This document shows, piece after piece, positions 1-8,111 of a DNA stretch of 64,000 nt (positions within the stretch are counted from its first letter, which is position 1; the number at the start of each line of letters is the position of its first letter). A model generated the notes under the pieces. The model ran no database searches. It saw only the letters and a program-made list of their open reading frames with translations, and was not told the DNA's origin. Origin of the DNA: JAXLVB01 sp046329195. GTDB lineage: Bacteria > Bacteroidota > Bacteroidia > Cytophagales > Spirosomataceae. The stretch is from NCBI GenBank assembly GCA_046329195.1, contig JAXLVB010000002.1:1-64000 (forward strand), written 5' to 3'. A program made the translations under genes and the position numbers.

Positions 1-186
1 TGGAGAAGCGGAAACAATTTTGCTTTGTTGGTTCTTAAATTCAGCGTTTACCTTTTCTTCTCGTTTGGTTTTCTTGTAGGCTGCACTATTGCATTTATGG
101 CCACAATACTTCGTTGTGGTCTTTTGGGCTATGAAAGCCTTACCACAATGATTACAGAATTTAGGAAGTTTAATTGTACTACTCAT
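1..186 (-). CDS. Zinc-ribbon/HTH (excisionase-like) protein, 3' end cut by the window
   Basis: Reading leftward from an ATG at 186, the frame stays open to the window edge (62 codons). The N-terminus begins MSSTIKLPKFCNHCGK and holds a CxxC...CxxxC pattern (FCNHCGK, then KYCGHKCNSAAYKK), that is, a small zinc-ribbon-like knuckle followed by a basic stretch. Small Bacteroidota proteins of this kind usually continue into an excisionase-type winged HTH and often sit beside a tyrosine integrase. That second half lies outside the window, so the HTH and the integrase neighbour are inferred. It lies directly behind the 3' end of mnmE on the same strand. Confidence in coding is good, and in the recombination role moderate. 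Confidence 0.7.
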   Translation of the reverse strand, partial: MSSTIKLPKFCNHCGKAFIAQKTTTKYCGHKCNSAAYKKTKREEKVNAEFKNQQSKIVSASP

Positions 187-267
187 TTGTTGCTACTTGT
201 TGCAGTATGTTGCTGGGTGGTGCTACTTGGTGCATTATTTCGCCTGACTTCCATCAAACTGATATGT

Positions 268-338
268 GGGCAACAAAATAGCCAATTGGGCAACAACTGG
301 GCAACAAATATAAGTAAAAAAGTAGAGTTGGGCAACAA
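268..338 (-). repeat. Four direct copies of TTGTTGCCC between mnmE and the zinc-ribbon gene
   Basis: On the plus strand gggcaacaa occurs at 268-276, 288-296, 299-307 and 330-338, all in the same orientation. Looser GTTGC-rich words continue to about 187. The 218 bases between mnmE and the small gene contain no other gene. Iterated 9-mers upstream of an excisionase-like gene suit binding sites for that protein, or recombinase arm sites. The repeats are seen directly; the role is inferred. Confidence 0.6.
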
Positions 339-404
339 AAAAGAGAAAGAAAAGTGTACTGAAAATCAACAAAAACAGGCACTTAACAAACAAAAGAAAG
401 TAAA

Positions 405-1799
405 TTACTTCCCGATACAAAACTTACCAAAAATGGTTCCTAAAATATCTTGATCAATATCCACTTTGCCCGTAATAGCACCTAAGTGCCGCAGGGCTTC
501 TCGGAGGTCGAAGGCGAGCCAATCGCTCGTGACTCGGTTATCAATCCCTTGTAAGACGGTTTGAAGACTCTCGTATGTTTTTACTAAATGTTCGTAGTGC
601 CGAAGATTGGTGACTACCGTATCGGATTGAAGCTGACGGTTGTGTGCAATTAGTTGTACTAATTGTTTTTTCAATTCATCAATCCCGTGGTTTTGGGCAG
701 CGGAGATGTAAAGCACCTGTCCCTTTTTCTGGGGGCTATCCCCTTCTCCCGAAGGGAGAGGGGCAGGGGGTGAAGTGAGGAGGTCCGCCTTATTACCCAC
801 CAATAAATATTTTTTGCCCATGTCCTCGAACCGCTGTTGGACTTCGACCAGTCCAGACTCGGAGGTAGTAGTGGTGTCAAAGAGGTAAATCACCACACTG
901 GCTTCTTCTATTTTTTTTTGCGTACGTTCTACTCCAATCGCTTCAATTTTATCTTCGGCCTGGCGCAAACCTGCCGTATCAATCAGACGAAAACGGATGC
1001 CTTCGATGATGAGTTCGTCCTCAATCACATCACGGGTCGTACCAGCAATTTCGGAAACAATGGCTTTTTCTTCATTCAGCAGCCGATTTAGTAACGTTGA
1101 TTTACCCGCATTGGGTTTGCCCACAATGACGGTCGGAATACCGTTTTTGATGGCATTTCCATAGTCAAAACTATCAATAAGCGGCTGTATAGTGCACTGA
1201 ATTTCAATGACTAAACGAGTCAATTCCGTTCGGCTGGCAAACTCTACGTCTTCTTCCGAAAAATCAAGTTCCAACTCAATCATCGAAGCAAAATGGACCA
1301 ACTGCTCTCGTAACTGCGTGAGCTGTTTGGAGAATCCACCCCGGATTTGGTTGATAGCCGAGCGATGTGTCACTTCGGAGTCGGAGGCAATCAAATCGGC
1401 CACGGCTTCGGCTTGGGCAAGGTCCAACTGGCCGTTCAAGAAGGCTCGCTGGGTAAATTCGCCTGGCAACGCCATACGGCAACCCTGCTTGAGAAGTAAC
1501 TTTAGAATACGCTGTATGATGAAGTCTGAACCGTGACAAGACAGCTCGATGACGTCTTCACGGGTATAGGAACGGGGGCCTCTAAACAAACTAATCAGCA
1601 CTTCATCAACGATGGTATCGCCGTCACGAAGTGTGCCAAAATGAATGGTATGTGAAGCCTGTTCGAGTAGGTTTTTACCCTTAAAAAGCTGATTAACAAT
1701 CGGAAAAGTCTGAGGGCCAGATACCCTGATTACTCCAATGGCGCCAATCCCTTGGGGCGTAGCCAATGCACAAATGGTATCTTGAAAATCGTGTATCAT
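405..1799 (-). CDS. mnmE: tRNA uridine-5-carboxymethylaminomethyl(34) synthesis GTPase MnmE
   Basis: MnmE works with MnmG to modify the wobble uridine of tRNAs, using 5,10-methylene-THF, GTP hydrolysis and FAD. The 464-residue protein has the folate-binding N-domain (IGVIRVSGP), a helical domain, and an inserted G domain with GKPNAGKST (about 226-234), TTRD, DTAGL and NKAD. The invariant C-terminal FCIGK carries the modification cysteine. A proline/glycine-rich stretch of about 17 residues (PPAPLPSGEGDSPQKKG) lies just after NKAD (about 343-359), where the family has no conserved insert. It is encoded by a palindromic repeat. The start is an ATG at 1799, right against a hairpin with a U-tract. 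Confidence 0.97.
   Translation of the reverse strand: MIHDFQDTICALATPQGIGAIGVIRVSGPQTFPIVNQLFKGKNLLEQASHTIHFGTLRDGDTIVDEVLISLFRGPRSYTREDVIELSCHGSDFIIQRILKLLLKQGCRMALPGEFTQRAFLNGQLDLAQAEAVADLIASDSEVTHRSAINQIRGGFSKQLTQLREQLVHFASMIELELDFSEEDVEFASRTELTRLVIEIQCTIQPLIDSFDYGNAIKNGIPTVIVGKPNAGKSTLLNRLLNEEKAIVSEIAGTTRDVIEDELIIEGIRFRLIDTAGLRQAEDKIEAIGVERTQKKIEEASVVIYLFDTTTTSESGLVEVQQRFEDMGKKYLLVGNKADLLTSPPAPLPSGEGDSPQKKGQVLYISAAQNHGIDELKKQLVQLIAHNRQLQSDTVVTNLRHYEHLVKTYESLQTVLQGIDNRVTSDWLAFDLREALRHLGAITGKVDIDQDILGTIFGKFCIGK
725..778. repeat. Palindromic element inserted in frame in mnmE
   Basis: The core at 740-763 reads cccc-ttctccc-gaa-gggaga-gggg, an inverted repeat with one base missing in one arm. 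GC-rich flanks reach about 778. It encodes PPAPLPSGEG in the MnmE G domain between the G4 and G5 motifs and keeps the reading frame. It resembles the short palindromic elements known to insert into bacterial genes (for example the Rickettsia RPE type). No relation to any named family is claimed. Confidence 0.6.
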
Positions 1800-1841
1800 A
1801 AAAAAATCCTGAGCGAGTTGTATAAAGCAACTACTCAGGAT
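1800..1841 (-). terminator. Hairpin with U-tract directly before the mnmE start
   Basis: The plus strand has atcctgag (1806-1813) and ctcaggat (1834-1841) as outer arms, with an inner agttg/caact stem at 1816-1832. Read on the minus strand the stem is followed by TTTTTTT, and the mnmE ATG starts at 1799. This is a good intrinsic terminator for the upstream SCP2 gene. Because its U-tract abuts the mnmE start codon, it could also act as an attenuator or hide the ribosome site. Confidence 0.65.
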
Positions 1842-1977
1842 GACAAATTTGAGATAAAAAAAGTTTAAGTAGTAAGTCGTTATTGCTTTCCGTTACTCGT
1901 TAATCGTATATTTTGAACGAGCAACGGAGTAGAAAAGTGTTAATGAGGAATACTATAAACTAATTTTCGATAAGAAT

Positions 1978-2265
1978 TTATCCAAAAAGCGACTGTAATT
2001 TCATGGCCACGCCCATGTCGCCCGAAACTTTGATTTTACCAAACATGAAGGCCGTCATTGGATTCAAATCGCCAGACATGAGGGCGTTGAAGTCGCTCAA
2101 GCTTACCGATACAGTGCAGTCTGCGTCGGTGTTGTCATTACTCACGTTGCCATCGGCTGTCAAGTAGATGGGACCTTCGTCAGTTGCAAATTTTATCGAA
2201 GAACCTATGCCGCCTTTGCCTTCGGCCATGGCTTTTACTTTGCTGGTTGTTTCTTGTAAGTTCAT
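1978..2265 (-). CDS. SCP2 sterol-binding domain protein
   Basis: This 95-residue cytoplasmic protein is made only of an SCP2 lipid-binding fold. The signs are the YLTADGNVS strand region, the acidic CTVSVSLSDFNALMSGDLNPMTAFMFGKIKVSGD segment typical of the family (LxxGxxxPxxAxMxGKIKVxGD), and a C-terminal helix MGVAMKLQSLF. SCP2 domains bind lipids or acyl-CoA; bacterial single-domain forms have no settled role. It starts with an ATG at 2265 and is followed by a hairpin terminator before mnmE. Family assignment is firm, ligand unknown. Confidence 0.9.
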   Translation of the reverse strand: MNLQETTSKVKAMAEGKGGIGSSIKFATDEGPIYLTADGNVSNDNTDADCTVSVSLSDFNALMSGDLNPMTAFMFGKIKVSGDMGVAMKLQSLFG

Positions 2266-2344
2266 GATGTAAGATTGGATTAGAAAATCAAACTACCATC
2301 AAAGGTATGCAAGCATACTATTTTTACCAAATGATAGGAGCGTT

Positions 2345-3316
2345 TTATCCAAAAATTAAACGAATCGGTAAAAAACGAACCAATTTCTTTTCGATTTCAA
2401 CCGATGGAATGTCCAGTAAATCAGCCACTTGGTCGCCCAGGAGCCAGCGCATTTGAGCAGCAGGTACTTGGCTAAGAAAGGCGGGTTGTATCAACGACTC
2501 AAAGGCTGCCAGCAGTGATTTAGTGAGCGTTTTGCCTGCTTCGGAAGGTTTGAACTGCCGCTGGGCAATGGCTTTATCCAAGATAAACGCCTCTCGTAGG
2601 TTGAGGGGACGCAACGATTCTTGTACACCCATGAGGCATCCAATCACATTCCAAAGGTGTAGGTAGGCTTCGGCTTGGTGGTCGTCTGGAGCTTGGTTGA
2701 TTTTGCGTAGGCCTTTGATAATGAGGTAGCTGAAGGCCAGATTAGTGCCTGCCATGTCTTCTTGGTTGATAGGCTGCCCCCACGTGTTGTTCCATCGCCC
2801 CGACTGTAAGCAATAGTGCCGAATAGCAGCGTGCATAAGCCTGACTTTCAGGATATTTCGGATGGCTTCGCCCGATTTCCAAGCCAAAGGATTGGTCACA
2901 TTAAAAACAAAAGCGCCTGTTTCTTGTAGGCGTTTGAAGGCATCTTGATGCAACCGTTGCGACAAATACAGTACCTGTGCTCCATCAGCGGCGGCGTAGC
3001 AGTAAGGCAACGAAAGACAACCCAGCAATAACGCAATTTCAGGCCGATTGGCTCGAAACAAGTCTATACCCTGCTGCATTTGTTGCCAATTGGCCCAAGT
3101 CGGCAGCGCTTGTTGTTGCTCAAAAAAAGAGGCTCCCCACGTAGGAATTTTGCTGTCTTTGGGGTTACCAACCCATTGCATCAACTCCGCTATACCTTGT
3201 GCCCCTGCCGTGGTGTAGAGTTGGGCAATCAGAGCGTCGGCAGGGGCATCCATTTGTTGACGAGCTGCCTGAAGCAAGTTTTCCGAAAAAGCACGAGTGG
3301 ATTTAACCGTTATCAT
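2345..3316 (-). CDS. MpaB/DUF2236-family oxygenase-like protein
   Basis: The 323-residue soluble protein matches the DUF2236 (MpaB'/rubber oxygenase-related) fold. It shows the helix LMHAAIRHYCL, with the arginine and histidine typical of haem contacts in this family, followed by GQPINQEDMAGTNLAFS, a well conserved block. Relatives include latex-clearing protein and the mycophenolic-acid enzyme MpaB, which bind b-type haem and use oxygen. The substrate here cannot be inferred. It is transcribed with the AddB-like nuclease upstream (46-base gap), but nothing links their functions. The start is the ATG at 3316. Confidence 0.8.
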   Translation of the reverse strand: MITVKSTRAFSENLLQAARQQMDAPADALIAQLYTTAGAQGIAELMQWVGNPKDSKIPTWGASFFEQQQALPTWANWQQMQQGIDLFRANRPEIALLLGCLSLPYCYAAADGAQVLYLSQRLHQDAFKRLQETGAFVFNVTNPLAWKSGEAIRNILKVRLMHAAIRHYCLQSGRWNNTWGQPINQEDMAGTNLAFSYLIIKGLRKINQAPDDHQAEAYLHLWNVIGCLMGVQESLRPLNLREAFILDKAIAQRQFKPSEAGKTLTKSLLAAFESLIQPAFLSQVPAAQMRWLLGDQVADLLDIPSVEIEKKLVRFLPIRLIFG

Positions 3317-3362
3317 CTACCATAGGCGTGTTTGTGATATAACCACTCGGACATCTAAAAAG

Positions 3363-6350
3363 TTATCGCCCACAAATCCCTTTGTAGTCGCAGTAGGAGC
3401 AGGCTTCCAAGTCGTTGGTGCGGGAGAATGGCTCGTGGGGGTCGAGCAGACGCTGCACAAACTGTTGTAAGTATTCCTCAGAGCGAGCGATAAACTGTTC
3501 GGCTGTCTCGCCTTGCTCAAACTCAAAACGATTCTCTAAGAAACCTTCGCCGATGTTTCGGAGCGAATAAATACCAGCCACTACTTGATGGTCGTTAGCT
3601 CGCAAGCGTTCTCCTTTTAGCAATAGACCTTCTTCGCTGAGCATCTTTTTGATAGCTAGGTATTTATATAGCCAAAGTTGACGAATCTTATCCCATTTAT
3701 GAATGTCAGAAGTATGAAGGAGATTCTCGTCAATTTCTTCTGATTTTATCTTTAAGGTATTTTTTTCAATCTTTCCCGTTTTGTAATCTACCACCCGAAG
3801 TAGGTTACCTTGAAGCCGTTCGAGGCGGTCTATTTTGCCCGCTACTTTCAATGAAATGGTCTCGTTGGCTGTTGGAATAGACACCTGTGTTTTAAGTGAT
3901 TTCTCTACGCCCAACACCTCCATCGGAAATAGCCCTTCGGTCTGGAGTTGTTGTTCAAAAAAGCTTTTCAGGATGTTCTTAGCAATCTGGTAGAGTAAGA
4001 AGTTACTGCCTTCGTCTAAAATTTGTCCGGGAAACAATTCGACAAAATCTTCCTCCAATCGCTTGGGTAACTCTTTGATAATCTGCTGGATTTCGGCTTG
4101 AGTTAAGAGCTGGTCTTGGGCCGTATAGTCTTTATCAATGCGCTCCAGCGTAGCGTGGACCCAAGTACCAAAGGCGTCGGCGCCGAGGGTTTCTTCCACG
4201 TCTTCGTCTTGGGCGATGTCGGCCACTCGATTAAAGTAAAATTGCAGCGTGCAGCGAATAAACTGGTTGAGATGCGTAGCATAAATCCCACCCGTTGGCG
4301 AATCGGTGGGTTTCTTTTGTAAGGTACCTGACAGATAGTTTTTTAGGTAGTGTAAAATATCCTCCGTTTTGTTGATAACCAAGTCAATTTCTTGGGTGTC
4401 GTCCGTAATTCCTGACTGAAACCGAACGCTGGGTTTGGTCAAGGTAATGTGTGGATTAGTTTTGGCGAGTTCATGCTCAATTTGTAACAGAAAACGACTT
4501 TTTTCGTTTTTCTGGCCCTCACCTGCGGGCTGGGTATGAATCAGCACGACCTCTTTGGCTCGTTGCAGTAACCTAAAAAAATGATACGACATCACGGTGT
4601 CTTGGTCGCTGTGGGTGGGTAAACCAAACTCAATACAGGCTTCAAAAGGAATCAGAGAGTTTTGCCTTTTGCCCGAAGGGAGAATGCCTTCATTGACCGA
4701 CAAAATGATAATGCGCTCAAAATCAAGGCATCGGGTTTCGAGCATCCCCATGATTTGGAGATTTGAGATGGGCTCTCCACTAAACGGTATTTTGGTTTGA
4801 CGAATCAGTTCGTACAAGAAATTTCGGAACGTCTTGAGCGTGACAATTTCCTTTCGTTCTTGCACTACCGTTTCGAGCCGTTTGAGTAGTGTATAAAATA
4901 AGTACAAATACTCGGTTTCGATGGCGTCTTTGTTTTCTTTATAAACCACCCGTAAGAGGTCAATCAAGGCATAAAACTGCGAAATGGCCTTGCGAGGGTC
5001 GTTGTTCCAGCGAGAAAACAACACCTCGACGATAGGCTCGTCAGGGGCCAACTCTTTGATTTCTTGTTCGCTCAAAAATACCCATCCTCGCTCGTTAATG
5101 GTCTTGAGAATCCGCCGAATCGGGTTGCTTTCCGAAGAGTTTTGCTTAGCAATACCCTCATAATGAATTAGTTCGTAGCGACGAATGAAGGGGTGGCTCA
5201 ATACTTTTTGGATATGCCGATGGTTGAACTTAGGAATCCGAACGGTTTCGCCCGTTTTGGTACGGAGTTCAATCAAATTGCGTTGCAACTCAAAAAGGGC
5301 ATCTACCAAGGTAAATAGCATCGAACCTTTGAGCGAAAGCCCCATCGTTACGTTGAAGTCTGTTACCGACTCATCAAGCGAGTACATGACGGGCATCAAG
5401 AGGTTTTCATCGCCCAACACCATCGCCGTCAGGGGGGAAAATTCAGTTGCCTCGACCGACCATTGTTTGTACAAATACCCTGCTACTTTGGCCTGCATTG
5501 AGGCGTTAGGTACGCCAACGATTTGGATGTTTTTAGGACTGGTCACTAAGTCGTCAAATTGCCATTTCCAATCTCGTTCGCTGCCATATCGAACATCGCT
5601 TTTGTACCTTCTGAGCAAGGTGCCTGCCTCAAAGTAACGATTGATGTCCATGTAATAAGTGTCTGTATCCCAGAGGATTTCAGCTTTTTTGGCTTTAATG
5701 AGACGGGTGATGACTTCTTCTTCGGACGCACTCAAGGCATTGAATCCAACAAAATAATAAAACTGATGCTTGGGCTGGTCAATCAAAAGCTCAAAGGCGT
5801 GTTCGGCCAAGTACCGATACGCCATCCCTCGGTAAGCCATTCGTTTGGCCAAAAGACGGTCTTGTAGGCTCACATAAACAGGCGTGAGGTTTTCAAACAG
5901 CTTAAAATAGCTGGCCGAGGCCGAGTCAGGATGCGGTTCCCAGCCTTCGCCAGGTTGCCAACGCTCAATGGCTTTGGCCTCCGAAACCCAGTTAAAAACA
6001 GCTTTGGCGGGGGCTAAATACTGGTCTATTTTGTCAAAATCTTGGAGCAAAGTGCTGGCCCAGGGAGTGAATCGGTCAAACTGAATGTTGGGGTCAATAT
6101 CTTTGAAAACGTCGTATAGCTCAAACAGCAAGCCTACTTGGTCGAGGATCTGTAGTCCTGCCGACTGCCTTACGAAGTCGTCAATAGCCAAGACATCGGG
6201 CGACAAAAACGGGATTTCGGAAAGTTGTGCTAACTCTCGTTTGAAAAAAAAGGTAGCTCGCCGAGTAGGTAAGACCACGCAGATTCGGGAGATTTCTCGC
6301 AACGAATGTCGCTGAAATATATGCTTGGCTGCTGTTTGTAGAAAATTCAC
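3363..6350 (-). CDS. AddB-like PD-(D/E)XK nuclease with Fe-S cysteine staple
   Basis: This 995-residue protein resembles the AddB half of AddAB helicase-nucleases, which process double-strand breaks. The N-terminus has the degenerate Walker A VVLPTRRATFFFKREL instead of GxxxxGKT, as is common in inactive AddB helicase domains. The C-terminal nuclease carries VVDYKTGK near residue 854. A [4Fe-4S] staple is visible as one cysteine in FIRC (about 701) and CxxCxxxxxC at 984, 987 and 993. The first codon is GTG (6350). An AddA/UvrD-type partner is expected but is not in the window. Confidence 0.88.
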   Translation of the reverse strand: MNFLQTAAKHIFQRHSLREISRICVVLPTRRATFFFKRELAQLSEIPFLSPDVLAIDDFVRQSAGLQILDQVGLLFELYDVFKDIDPNIQFDRFTPWASTLLQDFDKIDQYLAPAKAVFNWVSEAKAIERWQPGEGWEPHPDSASASYFKLFENLTPVYVSLQDRLLAKRMAYRGMAYRYLAEHAFELLIDQPKHQFYYFVGFNALSASEEEVITRLIKAKKAEILWDTDTYYMDINRYFEAGTLLRRYKSDVRYGSERDWKWQFDDLVTSPKNIQIVGVPNASMQAKVAGYLYKQWSVEATEFSPLTAMVLGDENLLMPVMYSLDESVTDFNVTMGLSLKGSMLFTLVDALFELQRNLIELRTKTGETVRIPKFNHRHIQKVLSHPFIRRYELIHYEGIAKQNSSESNPIRRILKTINERGWVFLSEQEIKELAPDEPIVEVLFSRWNNDPRKAISQFYALIDLLRVVYKENKDAIETEYLYLFYTLLKRLETVVQERKEIVTLKTFRNFLYELIRQTKIPFSGEPISNLQIMGMLETRCLDFERIIILSVNEGILPSGKRQNSLIPFEACIEFGLPTHSDQDTVMSYHFFRLLQRAKEVVLIHTQPAGEGQKNEKSRFLLQIEHELAKTNPHITLTKPSVRFQSGITDDTQEIDLVINKTEDILHYLKNYLSGTLQKKPTDSPTGGIYATHLNQFIRCTLQFYFNRVADIAQDEDVEETLGADAFGTWVHATLERIDKDYTAQDQLLTQAEIQQIIKELPKRLEEDFVELFPGQILDEGSNFLLYQIAKNILKSFFEQQLQTEGLFPMEVLGVEKSLKTQVSIPTANETISLKVAGKIDRLERLQGNLLRVVDYKTGKIEKNTLKIKSEEIDENLLHTSDIHKWDKIRQLWLYKYLAIKKMLSEEGLLLKGERLRANDHQVVAGIYSLRNIGEGFLENRFEFEQGETAEQFIARSEEYLQQFVQRLLDPHEPFSRTNDLEACSYCDYKGICGR

Positions 6351-6494
6351 AGGATTGGATAGGGGAAGAGGGTGATGTTGGTTCGTTTATTCATCTTCTT
6401 GTGGCATACAGAACTACTACAATCGGTGTTGTTCGAATGCTGACAGGAAGAAATACCTTTCTTTTAAGGACTAAATGCTGCTTTTTATTCCGTA

Positions 6495-7349
6495 TTACCC
6501 CTTGCGCTGGCCGAAATAGAGTCCTACTATTACCAAGCCAGTACCAACGACTGTATAGAGCGTGATGGGTTCGTGGAGTAACAGCGCCGCATACAAAAAA
6601 CCAAAGATAGGACATAAAAATAACCAAATTGATGCTTTGACAGTATCAATTTTGAGCAAATACAGCCAAAGTTGCACAGCAGCGATAGAAACCGGCCCTA
6701 CCAGCCAACCAATAGAAATCCAAAAGGAGGAACCCAATTGGTTTTTGGACGGTTGGTACAGCCACCAAGTGAGGGGAAGCAACATGGCCCCACCAAACAG
6801 AATCTGCCACGTATTGATGGTGAGGCGGGAAATTTGCCAGGAGATGCGTGAATAATAGACCGTTCCGACCGAATACGAAACCATGCTAACTGCCAAAATA
6901 GCCAAGCCAGTGAGCGTAGCATAGCTTTGGAGCAATAGTGGATAGGTAGCTACACCTACACCAATTAACCCCAAAATTAGACCAATAACTTCGTTGGTTT
7001 TGATGCTTCGGCCTAGCCAAATAGCTGAGAAGATACTAATAATGAGTGGGTTAGTGGCAGGGGCTAAGCTCCCGATGCCCGCCGATACCTCTTGCATAGC
7101 CAGCACAAAGCAACCAAGATATAGAGTGACGTTGAGGAAGCCATACACAATTAACGGTAGCCACTCAGCACGGGAGGGAAGAGGCTGCCTACGGATGCCA
7201 TGTGCCCAAGCCAACATCAAGACACCTGCTATAAAAAAACGAAAATCAGCAATCACAAAGGGCTGGGCATACGCCAAAGCAGCCTTAGTAGCCACTGAGG
7301 CCGAAGCCCAAAGCATCGAGAAAACAAGACCAATACCAAAGTTTTTCAA
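6495..7349 (-). CDS. EamA/DMT-family permease
   Basis: The 284-residue inner-membrane protein has about ten hydrophobic segments in two EamA halves. The first half starts GLVFSMLWASASVATKAAL and the second LAILAVSMVSYSVGTVYYSR; the end is a typical GLVIVGLYFGQRKG. Family members export or import amino acids, metabolites or nucleotide sugars; the substrate cannot be read from sequence. The start is TTG at 7349, which gives the usual 12 residues before the first WASA motif. The only nearby ATG would remove part of the first helix. Confidence 0.88.
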   Translation of the reverse strand: MKNFGIGLVFSMLWASASVATKAALAYAQPFVIADFRFFIAGVLMLAWAHGIRRQPLPSRAEWLPLIVYGFLNVTLYLGCFVLAMQEVSAGIGSLAPATNPLIISIFSAIWLGRSIKTNEVIGLILGLIGVGVATYPLLLQSYATLTGLAILAVSMVSYSVGTVYYSRISWQISRLTINTWQILFGGAMLLPLTWWLYQPSKNQLGSSFWISIGWLVGPVSIAAVQLWLYLLKIDTVKASIWLFLCPIFGFLYAALLLHEPITLYTVVGTGLVIVGLYFGQRKG

Positions 7350-7428
7350 CTGCTCAAGAATAAAAAATAACCAATCAAGGTGCTTTTTCGTGTTATGTCA
7401 CCCAATAAATCGTATTGCTGAAGTAGCC

Positions 7429-8010
7429 TTAATGCACTCTGTCGCCCCGTATTTCGAGGTTTTGCATGATGGTGGCCTCGATGTCCAGCCACTCTTGCCA
7501 GCGAGTTTTCACATAGTCGGTGGGGAGATATTCTTTGGCCAAATCAATGAAATTTACATAGTGATTTGCTTCCGAAACCATCAGTTCTCGATAGAACTTA
7601 CGAAGGTTTTCGTCCGAAATTTCTTCTGAAAGCAAGCGGAAACGCTCACAACTGCGAGCTTCGATAAGTGCATTGACAAATAGTTCGTCACCTAATTTTT
7701 CTTCTGGACGGCCTTGTTTCTGCAAATGTTCTTTGAGCTGAAGCACATACTCATCTTTACGCTGCTTGCCCAAGGATAACCCTCTTTTTTCTAACTCTCG
7801 GATTACCATTCTGAAATGCCCCCATTCTTCGGTTACGACTGGCATGAGCACTTCTCGAAGTTTTTCTCGCTCAGGATAGCGTACAATCAACGAAATGCAC
7901 GACGAAGCCGCCTTTTGTTCGCAGTAAGCGTGGTCAATCAGAATTTCCCCAATATTTTTTTCGGCAATGTTTACCCAGCGTGGGTCGGTAGGGAGTTTAA
8001 GGCCAAGCAT
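7429..8010 (-). CDS. miaE: tRNA-(ms2io6A)-hydroxylase MiaE
   Basis: MiaE is a non-haem di-iron monooxygenase that hydroxylates 2-methylthio-N6-isopentenyladenosine at tRNA position 37. The 193-residue four-helix protein shows metal-ligand patterns: E and H in LIDHAYCEQKAA, E-x-x-H in TEEWGHFRMV, E in IEARSCERF, and SEANHYVNF near the end. Length and motif order match the family. It starts at the ATG at 8010. The tRNA-modification theme is shared with mnmE 6 kb away, but the two are not in one operon. Confidence 0.93.
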   Translation of the reverse strand: MLGLKLPTDPRWVNIAEKNIGEILIDHAYCEQKAASSCISLIVRYPEREKLREVLMPVVTEEWGHFRMVIRELEKRGLSLGKQRKDEYVLQLKEHLQKQGRPEEKLGDELFVNALIEARSCERFRLLSEEISDENLRKFYRELMVSEANHYVNFIDLAKEYLPTDYVKTRWQEWLDIEATIMQNLEIRGDRVH

Positions 8011-8043
8011 AAGATGAAGTGTAGGTTAGTGATTACACAAGTT

Positions 8044-8107
8044 GTAGGGGCGTATAGTATACGCCCAAATTCGCATCCAAATTCGTAGGGGCGTATGGCA
8101 TACGCCC
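8044..8107. repeat. Two copies of a GTAGGGGCGTAT palindrome
   Basis: gggcgtata-g-tatacgccc occupies 8048-8066, and gggcgtatg-g-catacgccc occupies 8089-8107. Both are preceded by gta, giving two REP-like units in direct orientation about 41 bases apart between miaE and the porin gene. Each has nine-base arms and a one-base centre. The central pair differs in both arms together (ata/tat versus atg/cat), so pairing is kept. The last unit ends five bases from the porin stop codon and may stabilise the 3' end. Confidence 0.8.
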
Positions 8108-8111
8108 TAAT

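Noticed and set aside
25..453. Plus-strand open frame of 142 codons at the left edge
   Set aside because: It is antisense to the zinc-ribbon gene and the mnmE end, has no family features, and reads through the TTGTTGCCC repeats.
405..1799. mnmE as a pseudogene because of the foreign insert
   Set aside because: The insert keeps the frame, and all G motifs and the C-terminal FCIGK are intact.
6391..6627. Minus-strand frame overlapping the end of the EamA gene
   Set aside because: It is out of frame with the permease and has no independent support.
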